DNA of 64,000 bases from Mucilaginibacter geliditolerans (lineage in GTDB: Bacteria; Bacteroidota; Bacteroidia; Sphingobacteriales; Sphingobacteriaceae): positions 1 to 64,000 of the forward strand of contig NZ_JACHBY010000006.1 in NCBI RefSeq assembly GCF_014200495.1. The letters run 5' to 3'. Made by a program: the position numbers and the translations under genes. Shown here piece after piece: positions 44,696 to 54,324 of this stretch (its first letter is position 1; every line of letters starts with the position of its first letter). The notes beneath the pieces were generated by a model, which was not told the origin of the DNA, ran no database searches, and saw only the letters and a list, made by a program, of their open reading frames with translations.

Positions 44696-45865
44696 ATGAC
44701 AACCGGACAAGGGACAAGAAAACTTACGCAACTTATATTACTACTGTTTTCATGCATAAGTGTTTGCTATGGACAAACAGGGAAAGCGACTGCCACAATG
44801 AAAACGTCCCTGGATGACTATAAGCAACTAGGCTTATCGGGACCTACGGTACAACCCTGGGAAGACGGGATGCGCACTACCGGGGGGCCTGGCACATATG
44901 AATGGTGGTATTTTGACGGCTCTCTGGACGACGGCTCTTCCCTGGTGATCGTATTTTATACCAAAGACCAGATCATGCCTGACAAACCCTTGAAACCGAG
45001 GGTGTCATTTGAACTGGACAGGCCGGATGGCACCAAAGTGCATAAGGAAATAGAAATGGATTCCAGTTATTTTTCAGCTTCAAAAGATAGTTGCAATGTG
45101 CGGATCGGGGTGAATTCGTTTAGCGGCAATCTGCACGATTATACTATCCATGTAGAAATTGACAGCGTAAAAGCGAATATCACTTTACACAGAACCGTGT
45201 CATCCTGGCGGCCAAACACCGGCTTCATAAATTTCCAAAAAGGGAAAGACAGTCATTATTTTGCATGGCTGCCGTCTGTACCTCAAGGGAATGTAGAGGG
45301 TACGGTTACTGTTTCGGGGCGCACAAGCGCGATAAAAGGCGTTGGGTACCACGACCACAACTGGGGGGACGTGTCGATGCTGAAGCTGATTCATGATTGG
45401 TATTGGGGACGGGCACAGGTGGGTAATTATTCTGTTATTGCCTCCTATATTACGGCTGCCGATAAGTATAACAATGCGGTGATACCAATATTTATGCTTG
45501 CCCGCGACGGTAAAATCGTGGCAGATGATTTCACAAAAGTGAAATTTTCAACAAGTAATATTTATATAGATGAGCATACAAAGAAGCCGGTCGCCAACAC
45601 GCTGGTATATGATTATATTGATGGAAACACCCATTACAGGGTTACTTTTGAGCGGTCGAAGGATTTGGTAAGTCAGCGATTTATTGACAAGATAAAAGGG
45701 TTCAAAAGTATCCTTGCAAAGTTGGCTGGATTTGACGGTGCGTACATGCGGTTCACCGGGAAGGTGACCGTAGAGCATTTTGACGGAGATAAAAAAATAG
45801 AGGTGGTTAAGGAGAATTCTGCTGTTTGGGAGCTAATGTATTTTGGTCGTGCGCCTCATAAATAA
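44696..45865 (+). CDS. CrtC/AttH-like secreted hydratase-fold protein
   Basis: A 389-residue protein. The ATG at 44696 gives a proper signal peptide (LTQLILLLFSCISVCYGQ); a GTG at 44660 would bury it. The lipocalin-like CrtC pattern is clear: EWWYFDG (69-75), SWRPNTGFINF, and GVGYHDHNWGD with DWYWGRAQ (about 216-240). CrtC adds water to carotenoids, but Bacteroidota relatives are secreted and lack carotenoid genes nearby, so the substrate is open. No other pathway gene adjoins it. Confidence 0.8.
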   Translation: MTTGQGTRKLTQLILLLFSCISVCYGQTGKATATMKTSLDDYKQLGLSGPTVQPWEDGMRTTGGPGTYEWWYFDGSLDDGSSLVIVFYTKDQIMPDKPLKPRVSFELDRPDGTKVHKEIEMDSSYFSASKDSCNVRIGVNSFSGNLHDYTIHVEIDSVKANITLHRTVSSWRPNTGFINFQKGKDSHYFAWLPSVPQGNVEGTVTVSGRTSAIKGVGYHDHNWGDVSMLKLIHDWYWGRAQVGNYSVIASYITAADKYNNAVIPIFMLARDGKIVADDFTKVKFSTSNIYIDEHTKKPVANTLVYDYIDGNTHYRVTFERSKDLVSQRFIDKIKGFKSILAKLAGFDGAYMRFTGKVTVEHFDGDKKIEVVKENSAVWELMYFGRAPHK

Positions 45866-46223
45866 TGTATGGGGGCTATTATACTGGAGAGATGAAGTAT
45901 AATTCGGTTAAACGTAATTACCTTGTGTATAGGTATGCTCGAAAATAATTCACTTTAGTTCACAACCCTGACCAAAAAACGCGCTAATGGGTAATAGCAA
46001 ATAAAGCAACCAATTATATTTCTTAATGGATGGTACCTTTTCTGATGTAGAAATTTACTTATGGTATTTTTGCCGGCTGTATGTAACTAATATGATACGG
46101 ACAAACTTTTACCATTGAATTCACACTAATTAAGCTTTAATTATTAACTAATTAAGCATTAAAGCCTTGATTTGTGGTTAACGTTTAAACCAAACGACTA
46201 ACCATAACCAATTATAATTAGTA
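45866..46223. other. Promoter region of the GH92 gene cluster
   Basis: About 360 bases without a gene. 46090-46200 is very A+T-rich and holds a composite motif (46143-46162) shared with two other glycan-gene promoter regions. I cannot fix a -33/-7 pair. Confidence 0.45.
46143..46162 (+). promoter_or_regulatory. Composite A+T-rich motif shared with other glycan promoters
   Basis: Contains ATTAACTAATTA (46143-46154), also found inverted at 29424-29435 upstream of a GH71/99-like gene. It overlaps TTAAGCATTAA (46152-46162), also found at 50330-50340 upstream of the SGNH-fusion gene. All three sites lie upstream of glycan-degradation genes. May be a regulator site; A+T bias makes chance matches possible. 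Confidence 0.35.
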
Positions 46224-48482
46224 ATGAAATTCCTGTATCAGAAAAGAATTCGTCTTAGCTTAATTTTTGTTGTCATTTTTTTAACCGGCATTGTTAATGT
46301 CGCAAGAGCGCAAAGCAATAAAGGGCACCATTTAACATCTTATGTCGACCCTTATATAGGTGCAGGTGGCCATGGCCATGTATTTATAGGCGCGAGTGTG
46401 CCATTCGGCGCGGTGCAATTAGGTCCCGAAAATTTCTATAAGGGATGGGATTGGTGCTCGGGCTATCATTATGGTGATAGCGTTTTAATAGGCTTTGCCC
46501 ATACCCATTTAAGCGGAACCGGTATAGGTGACCTGGCGGATATACTGATCATGCCCTACACCGGCGCTGTAAAAACCGATAAAGGCCAGGAAACAATCCC
46601 CGGCAGTGGTTATGCATCTCATTATTCCCACAAAAATGAACAGGTCAGGCCCGGTTATTATGCCGTTAAACTGGATGCCTCGGGCATTAAAGTTGAACTT
46701 ACCTCTACCGAAAGGGTGGGCTTTCATCAGTATCATTTCCCGGCAGGTAAAGAAGCACACGTTATCATCGATCTGAAGGAAGGCATAAATGACAAAAGCA
46801 CCGCAACATTTATTAAGCAGGTAGATCAATACACTATTGAGGGATACCGTTTTTCAAAAGGATGGGCAAAAAACCAGTGGCTGTTCTTTGCCATACGCTC
46901 ATCTGAACCCTTGCCGGATTTTAAGGTATATGATGACAATAAATTACTGCAAGGCAATAGCGGAAGCGGTTTAGCAATAAAGGGATTGATCAGTTTTAAT
47001 GCTGCACCTTCAATTCTTAAATTAAAAGTGGGCATTTCACCGGTAAGTTCGGCAAATGCGCTGGCAAATATTGACGCGGAAATACCCGGATGGGATTTTC
47101 AGAAAGTAGCAAAGGCTGCCGATGCGAAATGGAATAAGGAGCTGGCAAAAATTTCTATTGAAACCAAGGACACCACCAACAGGCGCATTTTTTACACTTC
47201 CTTATTTCATACCATGATCGATCCTGCTTTGTTTAATGATCATAACGGCGATTATAGGGGTGCAGACAAAAAGGTATATCACCATGCGGCTTTCGACAAT
47301 TATACCGTTTTTTCACTTTGGGATACTTATCGTGCTGAAAATCCACTTTTTGATATCCTTCAACCCAAAAGAGCAGGCGATATGATCAATACCATGCTGG
47401 CTGTTTACCAGCAGCAAGGTAAGTTGCCTATCTGGCATTTGATGGGTAATGAAACCGGGACGATGGTGGGCATCAGCAGTATGCAGGTGGTTGCCGAGGC
47501 TTATTTAAAAGGAATTAAGGGATTTGACCCGGGTAAAGCTTATGAAGCGGAAAAGGGGACTGCCACGTCTGATTCATTAGGTATGCTATATGTAAAAAAC
47601 TTTAAACCGATACCTACTGATAAACAAAGCCGGTCAGTAGCCAAAGGCTTGGAATATGCAGTTAGCGATGGCAGCATCGCCCTGATGGCTAAAAGAATGG
47701 GTAAAACAGCTGACTATAATTATTTCATGAAACGGAGTAAAAATTATCAGCTTTATTTTGACCCGGCAGACCAGTTTTTTAAGGGTAAATTATCAGATGG
47801 CAGCTGGACTCCCGGTTTTAGTCCGCTTAAAAGCAAAAATGATTTATACGCCGAAGGGAATGCCTGGCAATACCTGTGGCTGGTACCGCAGGATGTTCAG
47901 GGGCTTATTTCGCTGCTGGGTGGCGATGAGCCATTTAATAAAAAGCTGGATGAGTTTTTTCAGATCAAATCAACCGAAGAAGATGGTTTGGCTGATCTGA
48001 CTGGTTTGATAGGCCAGTATGCGCACGGTAACGAACCCAGCCACCATGTGGCTTATTTGTATACCTATAGCGGGCAGCAATGGAAAACAGCCGAAAAGGT
48101 AAGATATATTATGAAAGAGTTTTACCTGGCTAACACTGACGGGATCATTGGTAATGAGGACTGCGGACAAATGTCGGCATGGTATATTTTTTCATCGCTG
48201 GGATTTTACCCGGTATTTCCAGCCTCTGAAACCTATGTTATAGGCAGTCCTTTATTTGATAAAGCCTCGATTAACCTAGATAACGGGAAAAAATTCACAG
48301 TGGAAGCCATCAATAACAGCCCGGCGAATATCTACATACAAAGCCTTTCATTAAACGGGAAAAGATATGACAAGACCTACATTCTTCATCGTGACATTAT
48401 GAACGGGGGGCTGCTCAAAATAGTTATGGGCAGCAAACCCAATTACAACTTTGGTAAGCTACAGGCAAACAGGCCGCGATAA
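46224..48482 (+). CDS. Glycoside hydrolase family 92 alpha-mannosidase
   Basis: A 752-residue secreted enzyme; signal segment about 10-29. GH92 enzymes are calcium-dependent exo-alpha-mannosidases. Landmarks: YVDPYIGAGGHGHVFIGASV, GFAHTHLSGTG, TYRAENPLFDIL, HLMGNETGTMVG, GNEPSHHVAYLY, and the late signature GNEDCGQMSAW near 643. Trims terminal mannose, most often alpha-1,2, from N-glycan-like or yeast mannan. First gene of a plus-strand row (GH92, GH71/99-like, SGNH fusion, DUF5703, GH2), 33 bases ahead of the next. Confidence 0.95.
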   Translation: MKFLYQKRIRLSLIFVVIFLTGIVNVARAQSNKGHHLTSYVDPYIGAGGHGHVFIGASVPFGAVQLGPENFYKGWDWCSGYHYGDSVLIGFAHTHLSGTGIGDLADILIMPYTGAVKTDKGQETIPGSGYASHYSHKNEQVRPGYYAVKLDASGIKVELTSTERVGFHQYHFPAGKEAHVIIDLKEGINDKSTATFIKQVDQYTIEGYRFSKGWAKNQWLFFAIRSSEPLPDFKVYDDNKLLQGNSGSGLAIKGLISFNAAPSILKLKVGISPVSSANALANIDAEIPGWDFQKVAKAADAKWNKELAKISIETKDTTNRRIFYTSLFHTMIDPALFNDHNGDYRGADKKVYHHAAFDNYTVFSLWDTYRAENPLFDILQPKRAGDMINTMLAVYQQQGKLPIWHLMGNETGTMVGISSMQVVAEAYLKGIKGFDPGKAYEAEKGTATSDSLGMLYVKNFKPIPTDKQSRSVAKGLEYAVSDGSIALMAKRMGKTADYNYFMKRSKNYQLYFDPADQFFKGKLSDGSWTPGFSPLKSKNDLYAEGNAWQYLWLVPQDVQGLISLLGGDEPFNKKLDEFFQIKSTEEDGLADLTGLIGQYAHGNEPSHHVAYLYTYSGQQWKTAEKVRYIMKEFYLANTDGIIGNEDCGQMSAWYIFSSLGFYPVFPASETYVIGSPLFDKASINLDNGKKFTVEAINNSPANIYIQSLSLNGKRYDKTYILHRDIMNGGLLKIVMGSKPNYNFGKLQANRPR

Positions 48483-48515
48483 ACTTTATAAATTATTATT
48501 GAAAAATATATCCTG

Positions 48516-50222
48516 ATGATAACTAAACGCAAATCACATATCATAAATAGAAATTCATTATTGCTGCGGCTGATGCTATCGGCAATGTTGAGTGCCGGCA
48601 TTTTTGTAACCCAGGTCAGCGCGCAAACTGTTGACGCCACCACCATGACCAATAAGGTAATGGCAGGTTACCAGGGCTGGTTCCGTACGCCCGGCGATCA
48701 TGACGGAAACAGGGGATGGGCACACTTATTTAACTCGGCGGTCCCAAGTCCGGAAAAATTGGGATTTGATACCTGGCCGGATATGAGTGAACTGAGCCCG
48801 GAGGAAAAAGCTGCTGTTCCGGGTTTCACTTATCCCGATGGAAGTCAGGCTTATCTTTATAGCGCTCAAAATCCTAAAACAGTTCTGCGCCATTTTCAGT
48901 GGATGAAAACATACGGTATTGATGGTGTATGGCTGTCTGAGTTTTGTGGGCATTTTCCGGGTGGTGGCGGACAACGTGACAGTACAGCCGTGCTCACCAT
49001 TATGCGGAACGTAAGGCGGGCGGCAACGGCTACCGGGCGTACCTGGGCGTTTATGTGGGATATGAGCGGATTCGATGGCAGAATGTCAAAAAGCGATGTC
49101 TATAATATAATCATCAACCAATGGAAAAAAATGGTTGATGAAGGCGTTACCAGTGATCCGAGATATATGCACCATAATGGTAAGCCCGTGTTACTGATAT
49201 GGGGATTTTTCCCGGACCGCCCTGCCTCGCAGCCGGAGTATATGAACCCGGTAATAGATTTTCTTTTAGCTCCCGGCAAATACCAGGCTACTTTGGTAGG
49301 TGGGGTTGATCCGAATTGGCGGGCACAGGGCGCTCCTGAATTTCAGGCTATGCTGATGAGGATGAATGGGTTGCAACCATGGAGCGTTGGCCGCAGGGTT
49401 AAAGACCTGGCAACGGGTTATGCTGTGCAAAATACCTCGCTATGGGCCGGCGATATTGCAAAATGTAAAGCCAACAACGTAATATTTATGCCTGTATTTA
49501 ATTCAGGCACGCACATAGCGGGGCCGCCGCCAACACCTCCGGCTGGTCCGGTGGTGCCCCGCCGGACCGGTAACTATCTTTGGGAACAATTTGTAGCCGC
49601 TTCAAAAATGGGGGTGATCAACAGCGCATTTATAGCCATGTTTGATGAGATAAATGAAGGCACACAGATCATGAAGATAGAAAATAACCCGCCAACACAA
49701 GCTCCGTTCCTTACTTATGATGGCGCCACCAGCGATTATTATTTACGTTTGGTAGGCGTGGGCGCTAAAATGCTGAAAGAGGGAAAACCTATTAGCCCAA
49801 TTATTCCTATATCACCGTTTGATGCTAGTAAATGGTACAAAATAACAAATAGGGCTAGTGGAATGGGAATTAATAATACAGGCTCACAAATTACACAGGT
49901 ATCGGATGGTGTGGATAATAGCATGCAGTGGCAATTATTATACGATGGGGCCGGATATTTTGAAATTAAAAACAGGGCGACCGGCAAGTTGCTAAACAAT
50001 AATTCTGCCGTAAACAACAGCCCGGTTACTGTGACAGGTAATACGAATGCCGATAATGTAAAATGGCATTTGGAGTGGGACGGAACCGGCTATTGCCGTA
50101 TTAGAAGTAAAAATGGTAATATGGCTATCAGCAATAATGGTTCGGGTACTGCAAATTCAACGCTTGTGCAGGTTACTGATGCCGCTACGGATAATTTGCG
50201 CTGGAAAATAACGCAGCAATAG
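48516..50222 (+). CDS. GH71/99-like enzyme with ricin-type C-terminal domain
   Basis: A 568-residue secreted protein (signal about 14-36, ending VSAQ). The catalytic region (about 40-425) keeps the paralog landmarks VMAGYQGWFRTPGD, YGIDGVWLSEF, FMWDMSGFDG, VLLIWGFFPD and AMFDEINEG (about 376; Glu pair three apart). Residues about 435-568 form a ricin-like beta-trefoil (WYKITNRASGMGI, YFEIKNRATGKLL, YCRIRSKNGNMAI), probably a glycan-binding module. More distant from the 18593 and 27591 proteins than those are from each other. Next to a GH92 mannosidase, which supports an alpha-mannan-type substrate. Confidence 0.83.
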   Translation: MITKRKSHIINRNSLLLRLMLSAMLSAGIFVTQVSAQTVDATTMTNKVMAGYQGWFRTPGDHDGNRGWAHLFNSAVPSPEKLGFDTWPDMSELSPEEKAAVPGFTYPDGSQAYLYSAQNPKTVLRHFQWMKTYGIDGVWLSEFCGHFPGGGGQRDSTAVLTIMRNVRRAATATGRTWAFMWDMSGFDGRMSKSDVYNIIINQWKKMVDEGVTSDPRYMHHNGKPVLLIWGFFPDRPASQPEYMNPVIDFLLAPGKYQATLVGGVDPNWRAQGAPEFQAMLMRMNGLQPWSVGRRVKDLATGYAVQNTSLWAGDIAKCKANNVIFMPVFNSGTHIAGPPPTPPAGPVVPRRTGNYLWEQFVAASKMGVINSAFIAMFDEINEGTQIMKIENNPPTQAPFLTYDGATSDYYLRLVGVGAKMLKEGKPISPIIPISPFDASKWYKITNRASGMGINNTGSQITQVSDGVDNSMQWQLLYDGAGYFEIKNRATGKLLNNNSAVNNSPVTVTGNTNADNVKWHLEWDGTGYCRIRSKNGNMAISNNGSGTANSTLVQVTDAATDNLRWKITQQ

Positions 50223-50538
50223 CAAGGGGCAAATGGGGTTGACAAATGCAGGTATGAATATGCCTTTATCTGAAACCAATAAAGTGAGATGAAATTTTTT
50301 ATTTATTCGGCCGTGTTATTAGTTCTTTATTAAGCATTAATTAACACAGATGCATTTTTTTGCAGTAACCAATTATTGAATCATTATACACTAATACAAT
50401 TTTAAATAATGCTTTATTTCATCCCTGACAGATGGATGATTGGTGGGTTAACTGGAAAGCGGCTCCTTTGGAAAGACATAAGATCTATCTTCAGGCAAAA
50501 TGCCGACCATGATTAGACATTTTTTAATAAATTGATAA
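50223..50538. other. Intergenic region with a shared promoter-type motif
   Basis: About 315 bases, A+T-rich. TTAAGCATTAA (50330-50340), followed by TTAA, repeats the site upstream of GH92. It suggests a second promoter inside the plus-strand gene row. No gene or repeat copy seen. Confidence 0.4.
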
Positions 50539-51972
50539 ATGAAATATTTGATTTCGTCCATTCTTATTTTTACCGGGCTAATGGTTCATGCGCAAACCAA
50601 CGACAGGATAAAAGTAGCCTGTATAGGTGCCAGCATAATCTATGGTGCCCGTATCGAAAACAGGGAACAGAATTGTTATCCTGCCCAGCTGCAAAATATG
50701 CTTGGTAGTCACTACCAGGTAACAAATTACGGTGTAAGCGCTACTACTTTATTGCGTAAAGGCGATTACTCATACTGGCAAACTAAACAATACCAGGATG
50801 CTTTGGCCGATAATCCCGATGTGGTAATTATTGACCTTGGCGGTAATGACGCGAAATTAGTTAACCGCATTCATCTGGATGAATATGAGCAGGATTATAA
50901 GGAATTTATTCATTCATTTACCCAACTGCCATCGCACCCGCGTGTTATTTTATTGTCGGCCATGGCCTGTTTTTTAAAAGATACGGCCGGTATCTGGGAT
51001 CCGGTAATTGTGAACCAGGTCAATCCGAAGATACAAAAGGTAGCTTATGATGAGCATGTGGAAGTTATTGATATGCATTCGCCGTTTATAAATAAAGAAG
51101 CCAACATGCCCGATAAACTGCATCCGGATAAAATTGGTGCCGGTATCATGGCGCAAAACGTTTACAGGGTGATAGTGCAAGAGCGGGATAAGAGCTTTGA
51201 TATATTCAAAAGCCTTGAAATGCCATTAAAGCAAAGTTCGTTTTATGGTTATGAATGCGCTGATTTTATTTTTAACGGAAGAGATTGTAAAATAGCAAAG
51301 CCCAAATTTGCTGCCAAGGGCCATCCCTGGGTTTGGCGCGCACGTTTCTGGGGTCATGAGCCGCAAACAGACATTGCATTGTTGCAGCAAGGTTTCCACA
51401 TTGTTTATTACGATGCGGCGGAGCTGCTGGGCAATAGCGAGGCCATTGCCGACTGGGATAGCTATTATAAATTATTGCGGAAAGCAGGGCTAGCTAAAAA
51501 AGCAGTACTGGAAGGCATGAGCCGCGGTGGCGTTTATGCATTTAACTGGGCGGCTTCAAATCCCGAAAAAGTAGCCTGTGTGTATATTGATAATCCTTTA
51601 TTGAACATCCCGTCATGGGCAGCGCAGTTTCTCAATAAGCCCGGCGCGAAGGATGACATGTTCCTGGCTTTTAAAAAAGATTATAACCTGACCACTGACA
51701 GCGACATAATGAATTTTAGAGGCAGCCCGGTTGATAAGGTAAAACAGATTGTAAAGGGCAAATATCCTATACTAATACTTTGTGCCGATGCGGATGAGGA
51801 AGTAATCCCGCAGGAAAACACGCTGCTGTTTGAACAAAAAGTAAAAGCATTGAACGGCAATATCACCGTAATACACAAGCCTGGATTTAAGCATCACTCG
51901 CATAGCCTCCCTAATCCGGCGCCAATAGTTGATTTTATATTGAAGGAAACCGGGTATGTTACCAAAAGCTAA
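50539..51972 (+). CDS. SGNH hydrolase fused to an alpha/beta-hydrolase
   Basis: A 477-residue secreted two-enzyme fusion. Signal MKYLISSILIFTGLMVHAQ. SGNH half (about 22-215): block I CIGASIIYG with Ser32, GGND (N103) and DKLHP (D192, H195). Alpha/beta-hydrolase half (about 232-475): nucleophile GMSRGG (S328), a candidate acid in LCADADEE (about 417) and His in FKHHSHS (about 452-455). Both halves keep complete catalytic sets. Likely removes two kinds of ester from the glycan attacked by its neighbours, for instance acetyl and a bulkier acyl; this is inference. Overlaps the next gene by 17 bases. Confidence 0.85.
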   Translation: MKYLISSILIFTGLMVHAQTNDRIKVACIGASIIYGARIENREQNCYPAQLQNMLGSHYQVTNYGVSATTLLRKGDYSYWQTKQYQDALADNPDVVIIDLGGNDAKLVNRIHLDEYEQDYKEFIHSFTQLPSHPRVILLSAMACFLKDTAGIWDPVIVNQVNPKIQKVAYDEHVEVIDMHSPFINKEANMPDKLHPDKIGAGIMAQNVYRVIVQERDKSFDIFKSLEMPLKQSSFYGYECADFIFNGRDCKIAKPKFAAKGHPWVWRARFWGHEPQTDIALLQQGFHIVYYDAAELLGNSEAIADWDSYYKLLRKAGLAKKAVLEGMSRGGVYAFNWAASNPEKVACVYIDNPLLNIPSWAAQFLNKPGAKDDMFLAFKKDYNLTTDSDIMNFRGSPVDKVKQIVKGKYPILILCADADEEVIPQENTLLFEQKVKALNGNITVIHKPGFKHHSHSLPNPAPIVDFILKETGYVTKS

Positions 51973-54259
51973 AAATATATTCAGAATAATGAGAAGTATA
52001 ACCGTTATAAACAAACCAACCAGCCAGTTAAACAACTGCCGAAGAGCACTAAGGATACTATCGGCTGTTTTACCGCTGTTAATCATTTCTATAAAAGGCC
52101 ATACCCAGGCAATTAAAAGCTATGGGCCTGGTTCCGTATCCGCTGAAACGAAGCCAGCTATTGGTCCATTGCTGGATGCCTATAATGTAAGCTGGGATAC
52201 TCCCGGCCCCAGCTCGTCACAGTCGATGCCGACTGGCAATGGAGATATCGGCCTGAACGTTTGGGTTGAACCCAATGGTGACCTGTGCTTCCTTATTGCG
52301 AAAACGGATGCCTGGGGCGCAGCTGCACCCGGCGAAAAGAACTCCTGGATAAAAGCCGGGGGAATACTGATGAAATTGGGAAAGGTTCGTGTCTCTGTAA
52401 ATCCTAATCCGCTGTTGGATCCGGGAGCAAAATTTAAACAGGTACTGAGACTTCATGATAACGAGATCGTAGTTAATGAAGGTACAGGAGAAAAGGCAGT
52501 GCAACTTAGGGTATGGGTAGATGCTAACCACCCGGTGATCAGGGTTGAATCAAAAAGCGCAAAGCCGGTAATTGTAAAGGTTACGCTCGATAACTGGCGG
52601 CTTGGTGCAGGGGGTGATACCGTACTATCCAAACAGGCAAACCAGGTTACCTGGTACCATCAAAATACTGATGATGCTGATCCGCATTTGCGCGGTATCA
52701 TCTTTGGTGGCCTTATTAAAGGGAATGGTCTGGTTCGGAAAGATGATACTACTTTACAATCAGGCAGAGCTGCAAAAGCACAGTTAATTGCTATTTATCC
52801 CCTAACAACAAAAGGATTATCCGACAGGAAATGGCTGTCTCAGCTCAGTACACAGGCCGGGCAAATAGGTCAGTTGCCGTTGGAACAGGCACGCCAGGCA
52901 CACCGGCAGTGGTGGGATCAGTTCTGGCATAGGAGCTGGATATTTATTAAAGGTGATGGATTGGCAGATAGCACAACCAGGGGATATGTTTTGCAGCGCT
53001 TTGTTACCGCTTGTGCGGGCAGAGGCGCTTACCCCATTAAGTTCAATGGGTCGATATTTGTTGTAGACAATCCCCGATATCAACAGAATGCGAAATCACA
53101 GGGACGATCAATTGACGCAGATTTCCGGGAATGGGGCGGCCAATATTGGATGCAAAATACACGGGCTATGTACTGGCCCCGGTTAATGGCTGGTGATTTT
53201 GATGAAATGCTGCCACTTTTTAACATGTACAAACAGATTCTGCCTGATAATGCCAAACAGGTAAAAGAATTCTATCATCATGATGGCGCCTATTTCGCGG
53301 AAACTTCACCTTTCTGGGGTGGCTTATTATACATGGGGCCCGAAGTTAAGGAAAACTGGACCGGCCATTACTTTACGCCGATATTGGAATTAAGCATGAT
53401 GATGCTTGATTATTATGAATATACCGGCGATCAAAAATTTGCCAAAGAAACGCTTTTGCCGATCGCGTCGGCAGGCGTGCAATTTTTTGACCAGCATTTT
53501 GGTCGCGATGCGCAGGGAAAACTTTTGCTTGATCCGGATAACTCAATCGAGATGTTTTGGAAAGCACATAACCCCGCACCGGATATTGCCGGTCTGCATG
53601 CTGTTATCAGCCGTTTAATAGCATTGCCTGATAATTTAGCTGATGCGAAAACGAAAGCAGACTGGCGGCGGTTTTATAATGAGCTTCCGGCCCTGCCGGT
53701 GGGCGAAAAGGATGGAAAGCCCGTTTTATTGCCTTATACCGGTCCCCAAACCGCACATGGGCATAATCTGGAAAATCCTGAGCTATACGCAGTCTACCCG
53801 TTCAGGCTCTATGGTTTAGGCAAACCTGATCTGCAATTAGCCATAAACACATTCAATGTCCGCAAATTTAAGGATAAGGGCTGCTGGGTACAGGACCCGA
53901 TACAGGCTGCTATGCTTGGGCTAACGGATGATGCCCAAACATATGTAACCTTTGCTTTAACCCGTAAGGAACCTACCCTTAAGTTCCCTGCATTTTGGGC
54001 AACCGGGCACGACTATGCACCGGATGAGGACAATGGCGGGAACGGTGAAAACGGTTTACAGCAAATGCTGCTTCAAACTGATGGTAAAAAGATTATTCTT
54101 TTACCCGCCTGGCCAAAAGGATGGAGTGCTGATTTTAAACTCAATGCGCCATATAATACAACTGTACAGGGGAGAGTAGAAAATGGGAAGATAACCAACC
54201 TGGTGATTACGCCCGCCTCCAGGATGGCCGATGTGGTTGATGTGACGAAAGTAAATTAA
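51956..54259 (+). CDS. DUF5703 / GH95-like secreted glycosidase
   Basis: A 767-residue secreted protein. N-terminal DUF5703-type beta-sandwich (about 70-290) opening with AYNVSWDTPG, SMPTGNGDIGLNVWVEPNG and LCFLIAKTDAWG. It is followed by an (alpha/alpha)6-barrel-like region (GGQYWMQNTRAMYWPRLMAGDFDEML; WTGHYFTPILELSMMMLDYY; WATGHDYAPDEDNGGNGENGLQQML) as in GH95 and related families. Substrate unknown; relatives include fucosidases. Start at 51956 overlaps the upstream stop; ATG 51989 is equally possible. Either way the overlap suggests translational coupling with the esterase fusion. Confidence 0.75.
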   Translation: MLPKAKNIFRIMRSITVINKPTSQLNNCRRALRILSAVLPLLIISIKGHTQAIKSYGPGSVSAETKPAIGPLLDAYNVSWDTPGPSSSQSMPTGNGDIGLNVWVEPNGDLCFLIAKTDAWGAAAPGEKNSWIKAGGILMKLGKVRVSVNPNPLLDPGAKFKQVLRLHDNEIVVNEGTGEKAVQLRVWVDANHPVIRVESKSAKPVIVKVTLDNWRLGAGGDTVLSKQANQVTWYHQNTDDADPHLRGIIFGGLIKGNGLVRKDDTTLQSGRAAKAQLIAIYPLTTKGLSDRKWLSQLSTQAGQIGQLPLEQARQAHRQWWDQFWHRSWIFIKGDGLADSTTRGYVLQRFVTACAGRGAYPIKFNGSIFVVDNPRYQQNAKSQGRSIDADFREWGGQYWMQNTRAMYWPRLMAGDFDEMLPLFNMYKQILPDNAKQVKEFYHHDGAYFAETSPFWGGLLYMGPEVKENWTGHYFTPILELSMMMLDYYEYTGDQKFAKETLLPIASAGVQFFDQHFGRDAQGKLLLDPDNSIEMFWKAHNPAPDIAGLHAVISRLIALPDNLADAKTKADWRRFYNELPALPVGEKDGKPVLLPYTGPQTAHGHNLENPELYAVYPFRLYGLGKPDLQLAINTFNVRKFKDKGCWVQDPIQAAMLGLTDDAQTYVTFALTRKEPTLKFPAFWATGHDYAPDEDNGGNGENGLQQMLLQTDGKKIILLPAWPKGWSADFKLNAPYNTTVQGRVENGKITNLVITPASRMADVVDVTKVN

Positions 54260-54324
54260 TACATAATTACAATACACTATTTAATAACAGGTGATATCAA
54301 GAGGTATTTACCTAATATAAAAGG

